Source: Actinotalea solisilvae (GTDB taxonomy: Bacteria; Actinomycetota; Actinomycetes; Actinomycetales; Cellulomonadaceae). From it: 64,000 nucleotides of DNA. A program made the translations under genes and the position numbers. Positions 47,736-56,259 of the stretch are shown here, piece by piece; position 1 is the first letter of the stretch; each line of letters opens with the position of its first letter. The notes under the pieces were generated by a model, which worked only from the letters and a program-made list of their open reading frames with translations, did not search any database and was not told the DNA's origin. Location: positions 124,001 to 188,000 of the forward strand of contig NZ_JADDKQ010000002.1 in assembly GCF_016464425.1 (NCBI RefSeq), in the 5' to 3' direction.

Positions 47736-48513
47736 GGTAGCCCCGGAACCAGTCCACCTGCGCCACCTTCGGGTACGGCCCGGGGGGTGGCCCGTCGCCG
47801 TCCGGGAGGGCGTAGAGGTCGAGCATGACCTGCATCGGGTAGCCCGGGGACTGCTCGACGGTGCGCACGAGCTCGTCGTCGCAGAAGAAGCGCACGCGCT
47901 CCGGCGTCCACTCGGCGGCGTAGGTGTGCGGCTCACGCGCGTCGATCGCGAGCCGTGGTCGCGCGAAGTCGTCGACGAGCGCCGGGTCGGCGAAGGGGTG
48001 CACGCCCATCCCCACCCCCGCACCCTGGGCGTCGACGTCGCGGCCGAAGATCTCGACGACGCAGATCTCGCCCGACCGCTCGGGCCGGTCCTCGAACCCG
48101 ATCAGCCACAGCGCGACCATGGCGTGCGGGTCGTCCGTCGCCCGCAGGCGGACCTCGACGAGACCGTGGTGCGGGGTCCACAGGCGCTGCTCCGCCTGCT
48201 CCTCGCGCACGACGACGTCCGGGTGGAAGCGGTGCTGGCCCACGGTCGAGCCGAGCGGTCCGGAGAAGACGCCCGTCTGCAGCGAGGAGACCCGCAGCTC
48301 GCCGTCGAGCTCCGGGCACCACGCGGGCTGGTCCGCGTCCACGCGAAGGAGCAGGCGCCCGCCGCCGACGTCGTACCTCGCCGCCGAGGCGGCGCGCGAG
48401 CTCCACTGCGGGAGGTAGTGCGGGAACCACAGGCCGGGGTCGAGGCGGTCTCCCTCGAAGGTGTCCTCGACCTCGAGCACGTAGGCCGAGCGGTCGAGCC
48501 GCCCACCGTTCAC
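47722..48513 (-). CDS. GH16-like (beta-glucanase/concanavalin-fold) protein
   Basis: A 263-residue protein with a GH16-type beta-jelly-roll: VLEVEDTFEGDRLDPGLWFP at 12-31, FHPDVVVREEQAEQRLWTPH, VEVRLRATDDPHAMVALWLIG and EPHTYAAEWTPERVRFFCDD, VMLDLYALP. The catalytic motif, normally E-I-D-x-x-E, is E-I-C-V-V-E in GEICVVEIFG, so the central aspartate is replaced by cysteine; glucanase activity is doubtful. No signal peptide. GTG 48513 overlaps the ABC exporter stop as GTGA, so the two are coupled. The 3' end carries the 26-bp repeat. Confidence 0.8.
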   Translation of the reverse strand: MNGGRLDRSAYVLEVEDTFEGDRLDPGLWFPHYLPQWSSRAASAARYDVGGGRLLLRVDADQPAWCPELDGELRVSSLQTGVFSGPLGSTVGQHRFHPDVVVREEQAEQRLWTPHHGLVEVRLRATDDPHAMVALWLIGFEDRPERSGEICVVEIFGRDVDAQGAGVGMGVHPFADPALVDDFARPRLAIDAREPHTYAAEWTPERVRFFCDDELVRTVEQSPGYPMQVMLDLYALPDGDGPPPGPYPKVAQVDWFRGYRPRG

Positions 48514-50378
48514 GGCGCGTCCGCGGCGGCGACCATCGACGCGTCGCCCGCGTCGGCCGCGTGCGCGTCGTCGTCCGCGTCGGCTGCGTCGCCCGTGCCG
48601 AGGACCTCGGTCGAGATCCGCAGCGCGGCGACGAGCTCGGCGTAGAGCTCGTCGGACGCGAGCAGCTCTGCGTGCGTGCCCGTCGCCCGGACGCGACCGG
48701 CCTCCAGGAGCACGATGAGGTCGGCGTCGACGACCGTCGACAGCCGGTGCGCGATCGTCACGACGGCGCCCTGGCCGGCGACGCGGCGGATGACCTCCTG
48801 GATCGCGAGCTCCGTGAGCCCGTCGAGCTGCGCGGTGGCCTCGTCGAGGAGGAGCACCTCCGGCGTGCGCACGACGGCGCGCGCGAGGGCGACCCGCTGA
48901 CGCTCGCCGCCCGACAGGCTCGTGGCCGTGACCGGCGTGTCCAGCCCCTCGGGCAGGGCGCGCACGGTCGCCTCGAGCCGCACGGACCGCAGGGCCGACC
49001 ACAGCTCCGCCTCGTCGGCCTCGGGGTGGCGGAAGAGCAGGTTGTCGCGCACCGACCCGGCGAGCAGCGGCGTCTCCTGCTCGACGTACCCCAGCCGCGC
49101 CCGCACCGTGTCGACGCTCAGCTCGTCGAAGGGGACGCCGTCGAGGAGGAGCGTGCCGGCGTCGGGGTCGACGAACCGCAGGACGAGCGAGAACGTCGAC
49201 GTCTTGCCCGCGCCCGAGGGTCCGACGAGCGCGACGTGGCCGCGCCGCGGGACGACGAGGTCGAGCCCGTCGACCGCGGGCGCCGGTGCGCCGTCGTAGG
49301 TGAGCGTGACCCCGCGCAGCTCGAGCACCGGGGGCCCCTCCCCCGCGTCGCTCGGGTGCGGGCCCGCCACGAGCGTGCGCCCGGCGTGCACGTCCTCGGC
49401 GCGGACGTCCTCGGTCTCGCGGATCCGTGCCGCCGCGGCGACCCCGGACTGCAGCTGGGTGAACGTCTGGGTGAGCGTCGTGATGGGGTCGACGATCCCG
49501 AAGGCGTAGAGCAGGAACGCGACGAGCGTCGAGACCGCGAGCCCGCCCTGCTCGACGCGCCAGGCACCGATCCCGAGGATCGCGATGATCGCGAGCTGGA
49601 TCCCCCCGCCCGCGACGGCCCACGCGGCGGCGGCCACCCACACCGCGCGGATGCTGAACCGCGCCGACTCCTGGGCCCGCGCGACCACCTCGGCGACCTG
49701 GCGGTCCTCGGCGCGGCTGGCCTTGACCGTGCGCAGCGCCCGCAGGCTGCCCTCGAGGACCGAGCCGAGCTCGCCGACCGCCTCCTGCGCCCGCCGCTGC
49801 GCCGCGCCGATCCTCGGCATGAGGACGCCCATGAGGACGCCCACGACGACGATCGCGACGAGCGTGCTCAGCAGCAGCTGCACGTCGAGGACGGCCATGA
49901 GCAGCACGGTGCCGACGAGCGAGACGACGCCGTTGACCAGCAGGACGGCGCTCGACGACGCGGCCTCGCGCAGCAGCACCGTGTCCGACGTCACGCGCGT
50001 GACGAGCTCCCCCGGCGTCCGCCGCTGCACGTCGCCGAGCCGGCCGCGCAGGAACCGGTCGACCAGCGAGGTCCGCGCGTCGAGCACGATGTGCTCCGCG
50101 AGCCGGCCGAGGAGGACCCACTGCGCCAGGCCGGTCGCCATCGAGAGCACGACGAGCGCCAGGAGCAGCGCGACCGGCCCCGCCATCGACGCGCCGGTGC
50201 CCACCGTGTCGAGCACGCGCTTGACCGCGAGCGGGCTCGCGAGCGACGCGGCCGTGGTGCCGAGCCCGAGGACGATCCCGACACCGACGACCCGCCGGTG
50301 CGGTCGGACGAAGCCCCACAGGACGCGCAGGTTCTCCCACCGCAGCGGGACCCGGCCCGCCTCCTCCGACGCCGTCAT
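48510..50378 (-). CDS. Type IV/ABCB-like ABC exporter, fused membrane and ATPase domains
   Basis: A 622-residue half-transporter: six membrane segments (about 20-310) and an ATPase domain (about 345-595). Walker A VGPSGAGKTSTFSLVL, Q-loop YVEQETPLLAGSVRDNL, signature TSLSGGERQRVALARAV, Walker B VLLLDEATAQLD and AHRLSTVVDADLIVLL are intact. It would work as a homodimer exporting a drug, lipid or peptide. A C-terminal Ala/Asp-rich tail follows. It is preceded by a DHA2 exporter gene, separated by an inverted repeat, and followed by the coupled GH16-like gene. Confidence 0.92.
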   Translation of the reverse strand: MTASEEAGRVPLRWENLRVLWGFVRPHRRVVGVGIVLGLGTTAASLASPLAVKRVLDTVGTGASMAGPVALLLALVVLSMATGLAQWVLLGRLAEHIVLDARTSLVDRFLRGRLGDVQRRTPGELVTRVTSDTVLLREAASSSAVLLVNGVVSLVGTVLLMAVLDVQLLLSTLVAIVVVGVLMGVLMPRIGAAQRRAQEAVGELGSVLEGSLRALRTVKASRAEDRQVAEVVARAQESARFSIRAVWVAAAAWAVAGGGIQLAIIAILGIGAWRVEQGGLAVSTLVAFLLYAFGIVDPITTLTQTFTQLQSGVAAAARIRETEDVRAEDVHAGRTLVAGPHPSDAGEGPPVLELRGVTLTYDGAPAPAVDGLDLVVPRRGHVALVGPSGAGKTSTFSLVLRFVDPDAGTLLLDGVPFDELSVDTVRARLGYVEQETPLLAGSVRDNLLFRHPEADEAELWSALRSVRLEATVRALPEGLDTPVTATSLSGGERQRVALARAVVRTPEVLLLDEATAQLDGLTELAIQEVIRRVAGQGAVVTIAHRLSTVVDADLIVLLEAGRVRATGTHAELLASDELYAELVAALRISTEVLGTGDAADADDDAHAADAGDASMVAAADAP

Positions 50379-50386
50379 GCCGCCGA

Positions 50387-50416
50387 GTCGACCACGGCCG
50401 TGGCACCGTGGTCGAC
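50387..50416. other. 11-bp inverted repeat between exporter genes
   Basis: GTCGACCACGG (50387-50397) and CCGTGGTCGAC (50406-50416) with an 8-base spacer; the inner CCACGGCCGTGG (50392-50403) is itself palindromic. It lies between the DHA2 stop (50442) and ABC exporter start (50378), both minus strand, so it can be a terminator, an attenuator or an operator. Confidence 0.6.
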
Positions 50417-50441
50417 GGTGTTCGCCCTCGGCGTGCGCCCG

Positions 50442-51983
50442 TCAGTGCCCGACAGCCGGCACCTCCGCGGCGGCGTCGTGCTCGCCCTGCCCGTCGTCCA
50501 CCGGGCCGTGCGCGCCCCCGCCGGACGCGCGGACCGCGAACGCCGCGGGGATCGCCAGCAGCGTGATGACCGCCCCCACGACGAACGCCGCGTGCACGCC
50601 GCCCGCCGTCGCCTCGACGACGTCCGCGCCGCGGTCGGTGAGGGCCGCCCCCTGCGCGGTCATCACCGTGACGAACAGGGCCGTCCCCGCCGCGCCGGCG
50701 ACCTGCTGCACGGTGCCGACGACGGCGCTGCCGTGCGAGTACAGCCGCGGCGGGAGCGAGCCGAGCGACGCCGTGAACAGCGGCGTGAACATGAGCGCGA
50801 GGCCGGCGCTGAGCACCACGTGGGCCACGAGCAGCAGCCACGCGGGGCTGCCGACGCCGAGGGTCGTGAGCAGCCAGGCTGCGGCGCTCACCACGACGGT
50901 GCCCGGCACGAGCAGCACGCGCGGGCCGAAGCGGTCGTAGGCGCGCCCCACCGACGGCGCGACGAGGCCCATGAGCAGGCCGCCCGGCAGCAGGAGGAGC
51001 CCCGTCTGGAGTGCCTCGAGCCCGAGCACGGACTGCGCGTAGATGGGCAGCAGGATGATCGTGCCGAAGAGGGCCATCATGCTGATCGCCATGAGGCCGA
51101 CTGCCACCGCGAAGGTCGGCGAGCGGAACGTCCGCAGGTCGAGCAGCGCGGCGTCGGAACGCTGGAGCCAGATCTGGCGTGCGACGAAGAGCGAGAGGCC
51201 CGCGGCGCCGGCGACGATCGGCGCCCAGGCCGAGACGAGGCCGCCGGCCTCGCCGGACGCCTCGCCGAACCGGCTCAGGCCGTAGACGACGCCGCCGAAG
51301 CCGATCGCGGAGAGCAGGACCGAGCCGACGTCGACCCGGGCGTACCGCGGCTCGGTGAGGTTCTGCAGGCGCAGCGCGCCGAGCGCGAGCGAGGCGAGCG
51401 CGATCGGCAGGACGAGGCCGAAGAGCCAGCGCCAGTCGAGGACGCTGAGGACGAGCCCCGAGAGGGTCGGGCCGAGGGCGGGCGCGACCGAGATGACCAC
51501 GCTGATGTTGCCCATCGTGCGGCCGCGCGTCGCGGGCGGCGTCACGGTCATGACCGTCGTCATGAGCAGGGGCAGCATGATCGCGGTGCCGCTCGCCTGG
51601 ACCACGCGGCCGGCGAGGAGCACGACGAATCCGGGCGCGAGCGCGCAGACGAGCGTGCCGAGGCTGAAGAGCCCCATGGCGGCGACGAAGGTCGCGCGGG
51701 TCGTCGTGCGCTGGATGACGAAGCCGGTCACGGGGATGACGACCGCCATCGTCAGCATGAAGGCCGCGGTGACCCACTGCGCCGTGCTCGCGGTGATGTC
51801 GAGGTCCGCCATGAGGTGCGGCAGGGCCACGCCCATGACCGTCTCGTTGAGGATGACGACGAACGTCGAGATGAGCAGGAGGACGACGGCACGGCGGTCG
51901 CGCGGCGTCATCCGGTCGGGTGCGCCGGGCCCGGGCCGGTCGGCTGCCGGTCTCTCGGGCACTCGGGTGTCACGGTCGGTCAC
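50442..51983 (-). CDS. DHA2-type MFS multidrug exporter
   Basis: A 513-residue, about 14-segment exporter: LLISTFVVILNETVMGVALP (first segment), QWVTAAFMLTMAVVIPVTGF, motif-C region NISVVISVAPALGPTLSGLV and WRWLFGLVLPIAL, as in the EmrB/LmrB group. The second exporter of this type in the window. GTG 51983 gives an N-terminal hydrophilic lead; an internal ATG at about residue 25 (MTPRDRRAVV) is also possible. Upstream lie a GACCAG-type palindrome and a long hairpin, suggesting regulation, although no regulator gene is adjacent. Confidence 0.87.
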   Translation of the reverse strand: MTDRDTRVPERPAADRPGPGAPDRMTPRDRRAVVLLLISTFVVILNETVMGVALPHLMADLDITASTAQWVTAAFMLTMAVVIPVTGFVIQRTTTRATFVAAMGLFSLGTLVCALAPGFVVLLAGRVVQASGTAIMLPLLMTTVMTVTPPATRGRTMGNISVVISVAPALGPTLSGLVLSVLDWRWLFGLVLPIALASLALGALRLQNLTEPRYARVDVGSVLLSAIGFGGVVYGLSRFGEASGEAGGLVSAWAPIVAGAAGLSLFVARQIWLQRSDAALLDLRTFRSPTFAVAVGLMAISMMALFGTIILLPIYAQSVLGLEALQTGLLLLPGGLLMGLVAPSVGRAYDRFGPRVLLVPGTVVVSAAAWLLTTLGVGSPAWLLLVAHVVLSAGLALMFTPLFTASLGSLPPRLYSHGSAVVGTVQQVAGAAGTALFVTVMTAQGAALTDRGADVVEATAGGVHAAFVVGAVITLLAIPAAFAVRASGGGAHGPVDDGQGEHDAAAEVPAVGH

Positions 51984-52078
51984 GGGGCTCCCCACGTCGG
52001 TGCTGGTGCTGGTACTCCCGGGCTGACCCGGGACGGCGGCCGAACTCATCGGCAGTCGTCGGCAGTCGTCGGGACTGC

Positions 52079-52114
52079 GCGGCACCCGCCGACCCGTGCG
52101 GGTCGCGGTGCCGC
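52079..52114. other. Nested hairpin upstream of the DHA2 exporter
   Basis: Outer arms GCGGCACC (52079-52086) and GGTGCCGC (52107-52114); inner arms GACCCG (52091-52096) and CGGGTC (52099-52104). It lies about 95-130 bases before the exporter start and could act as a leader attenuator or terminator. Confidence 0.45.
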
Positions 52115-52154
52115 CGGCGACGCACGGCTGACGCGGGCTGCCTGCCGCGGTCGT

Positions 52155-52169
52155 CGACCAGTCTGGTCG
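52155..52169. promoter_or_regulatory. TetR-type operator candidate
   Basis: CGACCAG-T-CTGGTCG, a perfect palindrome. GACCAG/CTGGTC half-sites are common in operators of TetR-type drug-pump repressors; that link is inference. Confidence 0.5.
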
Positions 52170-52296
52170 CGACCACCGACACGGGTCGACCGGTTTGTCA
52201 CGGTCGCGCGTCTGCCGTGGGCGGATGCGCGTCGGCGTGTCGCGCGACGCCGCGGCGTCGACCACGATGGGAGCGGGTGCCGACGGAGGGGGACGC

Positions 52297-53145
52297 ATGG
52301 CGAGGCTCGTCACGGCCGCGAGGTCGGTCACCGGACCGCACCGCGCGGACAACCAGGACTCCGTCGGGTGCGGCCCACGGTTCGCGTTCGTCGCCGACGG
52401 CGTCGGCGGCCACGCGGGCGGCGACGTCGCCTCGTGGACCGTGACGCACCGCCTCATGGCCGCGCTCGGGACGCGCGACCTCGCGCGCCTGGGTGCCGAC
52501 GACCTGCGCGAGCTGGTCGCCGTGGCGAACGCGGACCTCGCGCTGCGCGTGGGCCGGGAGCCGTCGCTGCGCGGCATGGCGACCACTTTCACGGGACTCT
52601 TCTGCGCGGAGGACGAGGTCCGCGTCGCCCACATCGGCGACTCGCGCGCCTACCTCGTGCGCGACGGAGAGGGCCGTCGGGTCACGCGCGACGACTCCCT
52701 CGTCCAGGCCCTCGTGGACCAGGGGGTGGTCGACCCGCGCGACGCGCGCGAGCACCCGCACCGCAACGTCATCCTCCGCTCGCTGTCGGGCGACCGGGCC
52801 GACGCGGCGGGCGTCACGGTCCTCGACGTCGACGCCGCGCCGGGCGACCGTTGGCTGCTCGCGAGCGACGGGCTCACCGACTACGTGCCGGAGGACGAGC
52901 TCCTCGCGCTGCTGACCGGCGCCGCGACGCCCGACGACGCGGCGGAGGCCCTGGTGCGCGCCGCGCTCGACGCGGACGCGCACGACAACGTGAGCGTCGC
53001 GGTGTGCGACGTCGCGACCGGGGACCCTGCACCGGGCGAGCGCCCGCGCTACCTCGGCGCCGCGGCCGACGAGTCCCAGGGGTACGTCGGCCCGCTCGCG
53101 CGGGAGGATGTCGATCCGGGCGCCGGCCGTTCGTCTGAGGGGTGA
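52297..53145 (+). CDS. PP2C-type Ser/Thr protein phosphatase
   Basis: A 282-residue phosphatase of the bacterial PP2C (Stp/PppA) type. Metal and catalytic motifs are present: HRADNQDSVG, FVADGVGGHAGGDVAS, HIGDSRAYLVRD, LLASDGLTDYVPEDEL and DNVSVAVCD. It lacks a membrane segment, in contrast to the mycobacterial PstP. Such enzymes reverse protein-kinase signalling; no Ser/Thr kinase is in the window. ATG 52297 has GGAGGGGG upstream, deciding it over the longer frame from 52195. Confidence 0.9.
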   Translation: MARLVTAARSVTGPHRADNQDSVGCGPRFAFVADGVGGHAGGDVASWTVTHRLMAALGTRDLARLGADDLRELVAVANADLALRVGREPSLRGMATTFTGLFCAEDEVRVAHIGDSRAYLVRDGEGRRVTRDDSLVQALVDQGVVDPRDAREHPHRNVILRSLSGDRADAAGVTVLDVDAAPGDRWLLASDGLTDYVPEDELLALLTGAATPDDAAEALVRAALDADAHDNVSVAVCDVATGDPAPGERPRYLGAAADESQGYVGPLAREDVDPGAGRSSEG

Positions 53146-53186
53146 GGGCCGGCGACAGCGCCGGCCCACGACCTCGGGAGGCCACC

Positions 53187-53528
53187 ATGGGCACCTACCT
53201 CATCGCCGTCTACGAGCCCGCCGGACCGCCGCCGCCGGCCGAGTTCCTCGAGCCGGTCATGCGTGCCGTCGAGGCGGTCGACCAGGAGATCCGGGCCGCC
53301 GGCCAGTGGGTCTTCGCGGGCGGCCTGCACGACCCGAGCACGGCGACGGTCCTGCGCGCCCAGGACGGCGACGTCGTCCTCACGGACGGGCCCTTCGCCG
53401 AGGTCAAGGAGCACCTCGGCGGGTTCACGATCGTCGACGTCCCCGACCTCGACGCCGCGCTCGGGTGGGGTCGGCGCATCGCGACCGCCACGGGCCTGCC
53501 GATCGAGGTCCGGCCCTTCCGCTGGTGA
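53187..53528 (+). CDS. YCII/DGPF-domain protein
   Basis: A 113-residue protein with the DGPF motif in VLTDGPFAEVKEHLGGFTIV (residues about 66-85), typical of the YCII superfamily subgroup encoded next to ECF42 sigma factors. GGGAGG precedes ATG 53187. The stop overlaps the sigma-factor GTG as GTGA, so the two are coupled. In Streptomyces DGPF proteins are induced by their sigma factor; their biochemical role is unknown. Confidence 0.9.
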   Translation: MGTYLIAVYEPAGPPPPAEFLEPVMRAVEAVDQEIRAAGQWVFAGGLHDPSTATVLRAQDGDVVLTDGPFAEVKEHLGGFTIVDVPDLDAALGWGRRIATATGLPIEVRPFRW

Positions 53529-54778
53529 CCGACCCGCTCGTGACCGACGTCGAGGACGCGTTCCGGCGCGAGTACGGCCGCGCCGTCGCCGTGCTGGTGC
53601 GCGTCCTCGGCGACATCGGCCTCGCCGAGGAGGCCGTGCAGGACGCGTTCACCGTCGCCGTCGAGCGCTGGCCCCGCGAGGGCACGCCGCCGAGCCCTGC
53701 GGGCTGGATCCTCACGACCGCCCGGCGTCGCGCGATCGACCGGCTGCGTCGCGAGGGGTCGCGGGACCGGCGCCACGCCGAGGCCGCCCTGCTGCACGCG
53801 CCGTCCGAGCCCGAGGAGGTGGGTCCCGTGCACGACGACCGCCTGCGGCTCGTCTTCACGTGCTGCCACCCCGCGCTCTCCCCGCCCGCGCAGGTCGCGC
53901 TCACGCTGCGCCTCCTCGGTGGCCTGACGACCACAGAGATCGCCCACGCGTTCCTGGTCCCCGAGGCCACCGTCGCCCAGCGCGTCGTGCGCGCCAAGGC
54001 GAAGATCCGCGACGCGCGCATCCCCTACCGCGTGCCGTCCGACGCGGACCTGCCCGACCGGCTGCCGGCGGTGCTCGCCGTCGTCTACCTCGTCTTCACG
54101 CAGGGCCACACCGCGACGACCGGCGAGGGCGGCCCGCGCACCGACCTCAGCGCGGAGGCGATCCGCCTCGCCCGGCTGCTCGCCGAGCTCATGCCGGACG
54201 AGCCCGAGGTGCTCGGCCTCCTCGCGCTGCTCCTGCTCACGGACGCGCGCCGGCCCGCGCGGACCGGGCCCGACGGCGCGCCCGTGCCCCTCGCGGAGCA
54301 GGACCGCACGCGGTGGGACCAGGGCGCGCTCGAGGAGGGTCGCGCGCTGCTGCGGGCGTGCCTGCGCCGCGGGCGACCGGGGCCGTACCAGCTGCAGTCG
54401 GCCGTCGCCGCGGTGCACGCCGACGCCGCGACCGTCGAGGAGACCGACTGGGCGCAGGTGCTGCGCGTCTACGACCACCTGCTCGCGCTCACGCCCACGC
54501 CCGTCGTGGCGCTCAACCGGGCGGTCGCCCTGGCCGAGGTCGCCGGTCCCGCGGCGGCGCTCGACGTCGTCGACGCGCTCGGGCTGGGCGACCACCCCGC
54601 GCGGCACGCCGTGCGCGCGGACCTCCTGCGGCGCCTGGGCCGGGCCGCCGAGGCCGAGGCCGCGTACGCGGACGCGGCGCGCACCGCCCTGACGCCCGCG
54701 GACCGCGCGCTCGTCGAGCGTGCGCGCCACCGGCGCTCCGCCACCCGGCCCGACGCTCAGCCGGGCAGCGGCTCGTAG
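53525..54778 (+). CDS. ECF42-group RNA polymerase sigma factor
   Basis: A 417-residue sigma factor. Region 2 (about 8-80) has DAFRREYGRAVAVLVRVLGD and PAGWILTTARRRAIDRLRRE; region 4 (about 110-170) has LRLVFTCCHPALSPPAQVAL and LTTTEIAHAFLVPEATVAQR. The C-terminal about 230 residues form the ECF42-specific TPR-like/SnoaL-adjacent extension (DLPDRLPAVLAVVYLVFTQGH and RGRPGPYQLQSAVAAVHADA), which in this group replaces an anti-sigma factor. The DGPF partner lies directly upstream. The 3' end overlaps the convergent DUF2332 gene by 22 bases. Confidence 0.9.
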   Translation: MTDPLVTDVEDAFRREYGRAVAVLVRVLGDIGLAEEAVQDAFTVAVERWPREGTPPSPAGWILTTARRRAIDRLRREGSRDRRHAEAALLHAPSEPEEVGPVHDDRLRLVFTCCHPALSPPAQVALTLRLLGGLTTTEIAHAFLVPEATVAQRVVRAKAKIRDARIPYRVPSDADLPDRLPAVLAVVYLVFTQGHTATTGEGGPRTDLSAEAIRLARLLAELMPDEPEVLGLLALLLLTDARRPARTGPDGAPVPLAEQDRTRWDQGALEEGRALLRACLRRGRPGPYQLQSAVAAVHADAATVEETDWAQVLRVYDHLLALTPTPVVALNRAVALAEVAGPAAALDVVDALGLGDHPARHAVRADLLRRLGRAAEAEAAYADAARTALTPADRALVERARHRRSATRPDAQPGSGS

Positions 54779-55767
54779 CTCTCGCCGTGCTGCCCGGCGA
54801 GGCCCACCGGCACGCCGTCGAGCGCGACGACGAACCGGTGCCCGACGTCGGTCCCCGCGGGCAGGCGCGCGGCGACATGGGGCAGGACGGCGGCTCCCTC
54901 GTTGCTCAGCCACCGCACGCCGCGCCGCTCGCGCGCACCCGCCATCGCGGCCGCGACGGCGGCGCGGCGGTCGACCGGCAGGTACGCGAGCACGGCGCTG
55001 TGCAGGACGACCGGGGTCGCACCCGCCGGCAGGAGGTCGAGGACGTCGTCGAGGCGGTCGAGGAGGTCGCCGGCGACGAGCGTCGGCGGGTCCGCGGCGA
55101 CGACCCCGGCCGCGGCGGCCAGGCGGGCGCGACGCTCGTCGTGCTCGGGCCAGACGAGCGCCTCGAGCCAGGCGAGGTCCGCCGGGTCGCCGACGTCGAG
55201 GGGGTGCAGGTCGATCCCGACGCGCGCGACGACGTCGGGCAGCGCGACCCGGGGCGGCGGCGCGCCGCCCGTGACCCGGCACGGGAGCACGACGGGCGCG
55301 CCCGGGTCCCCGAGCCGCGCCGTGGTGCCGTCGTCCGCCGTGTACGCGTACGCGTAGCGGTCGGGGTAGAGGCACAGGCCGGCCGAGGCGCCGACCTCGA
55401 CGAGCGCCACCGGGCGGCCGGCCCCGGCGACGCGGGTGAGCGCCGGGAGCAGGACGGCGCAGCGGCCCGCCTCGTTGGTCTGCGTCGTCCGGCTGCGGGC
55501 GACGGCGGCGACGCGCGGCCACGCGTCGAGCAGCCACGGGCGCAGCACCTCCCAGGGCCCGTCGGGTGCGCCCGAGGCCCGCGCGGCCGCGAGCACGAGG
55601 TTCGGCTGGCGGCGGTCGCGCGGGAGGCCGTCGACGCGAGCGAGGACCTCGGCGTCGCGCGAGATCGCGCGCGACCACGCGGCGTACGTCGGCGAGCTGC
55701 CCGCCGCCTGCTCGGCGAACGCGGCGTACCACGCCGCGGTGCCCGGGACGGCGTCGGTGGGCTGCAC
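54757..55767 (-). CDS. DUF2332-family protein
   Basis: A 336-residue cytosolic protein of the DUF2332 family: WYAAFAEQAAGSSPTYAAWS near the start, RTTQTNEAGRCAVLLPAL, LVEVGASAGLCLYPDRYAY (reminiscent of a SAM-binding loop), VGIDLHPLDVGDPADLAWLE, and LHSAVLAYLPVDRRAAV. The G-A-S-A-G loop suggests a methyltransferase-like fold, but activity is unknown. GTG 55767 has TAGGCT six bases upstream. It converges on the ECF42 gene. Confidence 0.85.
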   Translation of the reverse strand: MQPTDAVPGTAAWYAAFAEQAAGSSPTYAAWSRAISRDAEVLARVDGLPRDRRQPNLVLAAARASGAPDGPWEVLRPWLLDAWPRVAAVARSRTTQTNEAGRCAVLLPALTRVAGAGRPVALVEVGASAGLCLYPDRYAYAYTADDGTTARLGDPGAPVVLPCRVTGGAPPPRVALPDVVARVGIDLHPLDVGDPADLAWLEALVWPEHDERRARLAAAAGVVAADPPTLVAGDLLDRLDDVLDLLPAGATPVVLHSAVLAYLPVDRRAAVAAAMAGARERRGVRWLSNEGAAVLPHVAARLPAGTDVGHRFVVALDGVPVGLAGQHGESYEPLPG

Positions 55768-55773
55768 GCGCCG

Positions 55774-55779
55774 AGCCTA
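55774..55779 (-). promoter_or_regulatory. -10 element, leaderless geometry
   Basis: Minus-strand TAGGCT, six bases before the GTG at 55767; it overlaps the stop of the upstream NUDIX gene. Confidence 0.55.
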
Positions 55780-56256
55780 GGCACCCGGGTGCAGGGCGTC
55801 GGCGAGCCGGTCGAGCAGCGCGGCCTGCGCCGCGACGACCACGCCTCGCGCCTCGGCGAGCGGCCACCACCGCACGCGGTCCAGCTCGGCGAACGTGACC
55901 CGTCGCCCGGACCGCGGCGGCCACTCGACCTCGACCGTGCTGCGGTCGGCGCCGAGGCGGGTCACGTCGAGGTCGGCCTCCCGCGCCCAGGCGTGGACCA
56001 CCTTGCCGGCCTTCTGCCGGACGTCCCCGAGGTCGGTCTCCGGGCCGTCGGGGGCGGGCACGCCGAGCTCCTCGGCGAACTCGCGCAGGGCGGCCTCGTG
56101 CAGGGACTCGTCGGGCAGCGGCTCGCCCTTGGGGATCGTCCAGGCGCCCGCCTCCCGACGGGCCCAGAACGGCCCGCCCATGTGGCCGAGCAGCACCTCG
56201 ACGCCGTCCGCGCCGCGGCGGTGCAGCAGGAGCCCGCCGCTGGACCTCCCGGCCAC
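55777..56256 (-). CDS. NUDIX hydrolase
   Basis: A 159-residue NUDIX protein. The Nudix box is GEPLPDESLHEAALREFAEE followed by LG (about 44-65), close to the G-x5-E-x7-R-E-x-x-E-E-x-G-U consensus with REFAEELG intact. N-terminal SAGGLLLHRRG-like segment (SSGGLLLHRRG) and AWTIPKGE resemble the YtkD/Ap4A-hydrolase-like branch with a C-terminal WWPLAEAR. Substrate unknown. GTG 56256 start; it follows the coiled-coil membrane protein gene by three bases. Confidence 0.87.
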   Translation of the reverse strand: MAGRSSGGLLLHRRGADGVEVLLGHMGGPFWARREAGAWTIPKGEPLPDESLHEAALREFAEELGVPAPDGPETDLGDVRQKAGKVVHAWAREADLDVTRLGADRSTVEVEWPPRSGRRVTFAELDRVRWWPLAEARGVVVAAQAALLDRLADALHPGA

Positions 56257-56259
56257 GCG

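Larger units (their letters stand above)
51984..52296. other. 313-base divergent regulatory gap
   Basis: Between the DHA2 exporter (minus) and the PP2C gene (plus). It holds direct repeats (GGTGCTGGT in 51999-52016; GGCAGTCGTC twice at 52051-52070), a nested hairpin (52079-52114) and a palindrome (52155-52169). No conserved ORF was seen in it. Confidence 0.6.

Noticed and set aside
47193..47828. Open frame with repeated GLGSALSRAGWA segments
   Set aside because: It simply translates the 26-bp DNA repeat and overlaps DUF2945 and the GH16-like gene.
47955..53138. A very long plus-strand open frame (1727 codons)
   Set aside because: It is antisense to the ABC exporter, GH16-like and DHA2 genes, has Arg/Pro/Gly-rich composition and no domain; a G+C-driven shadow.
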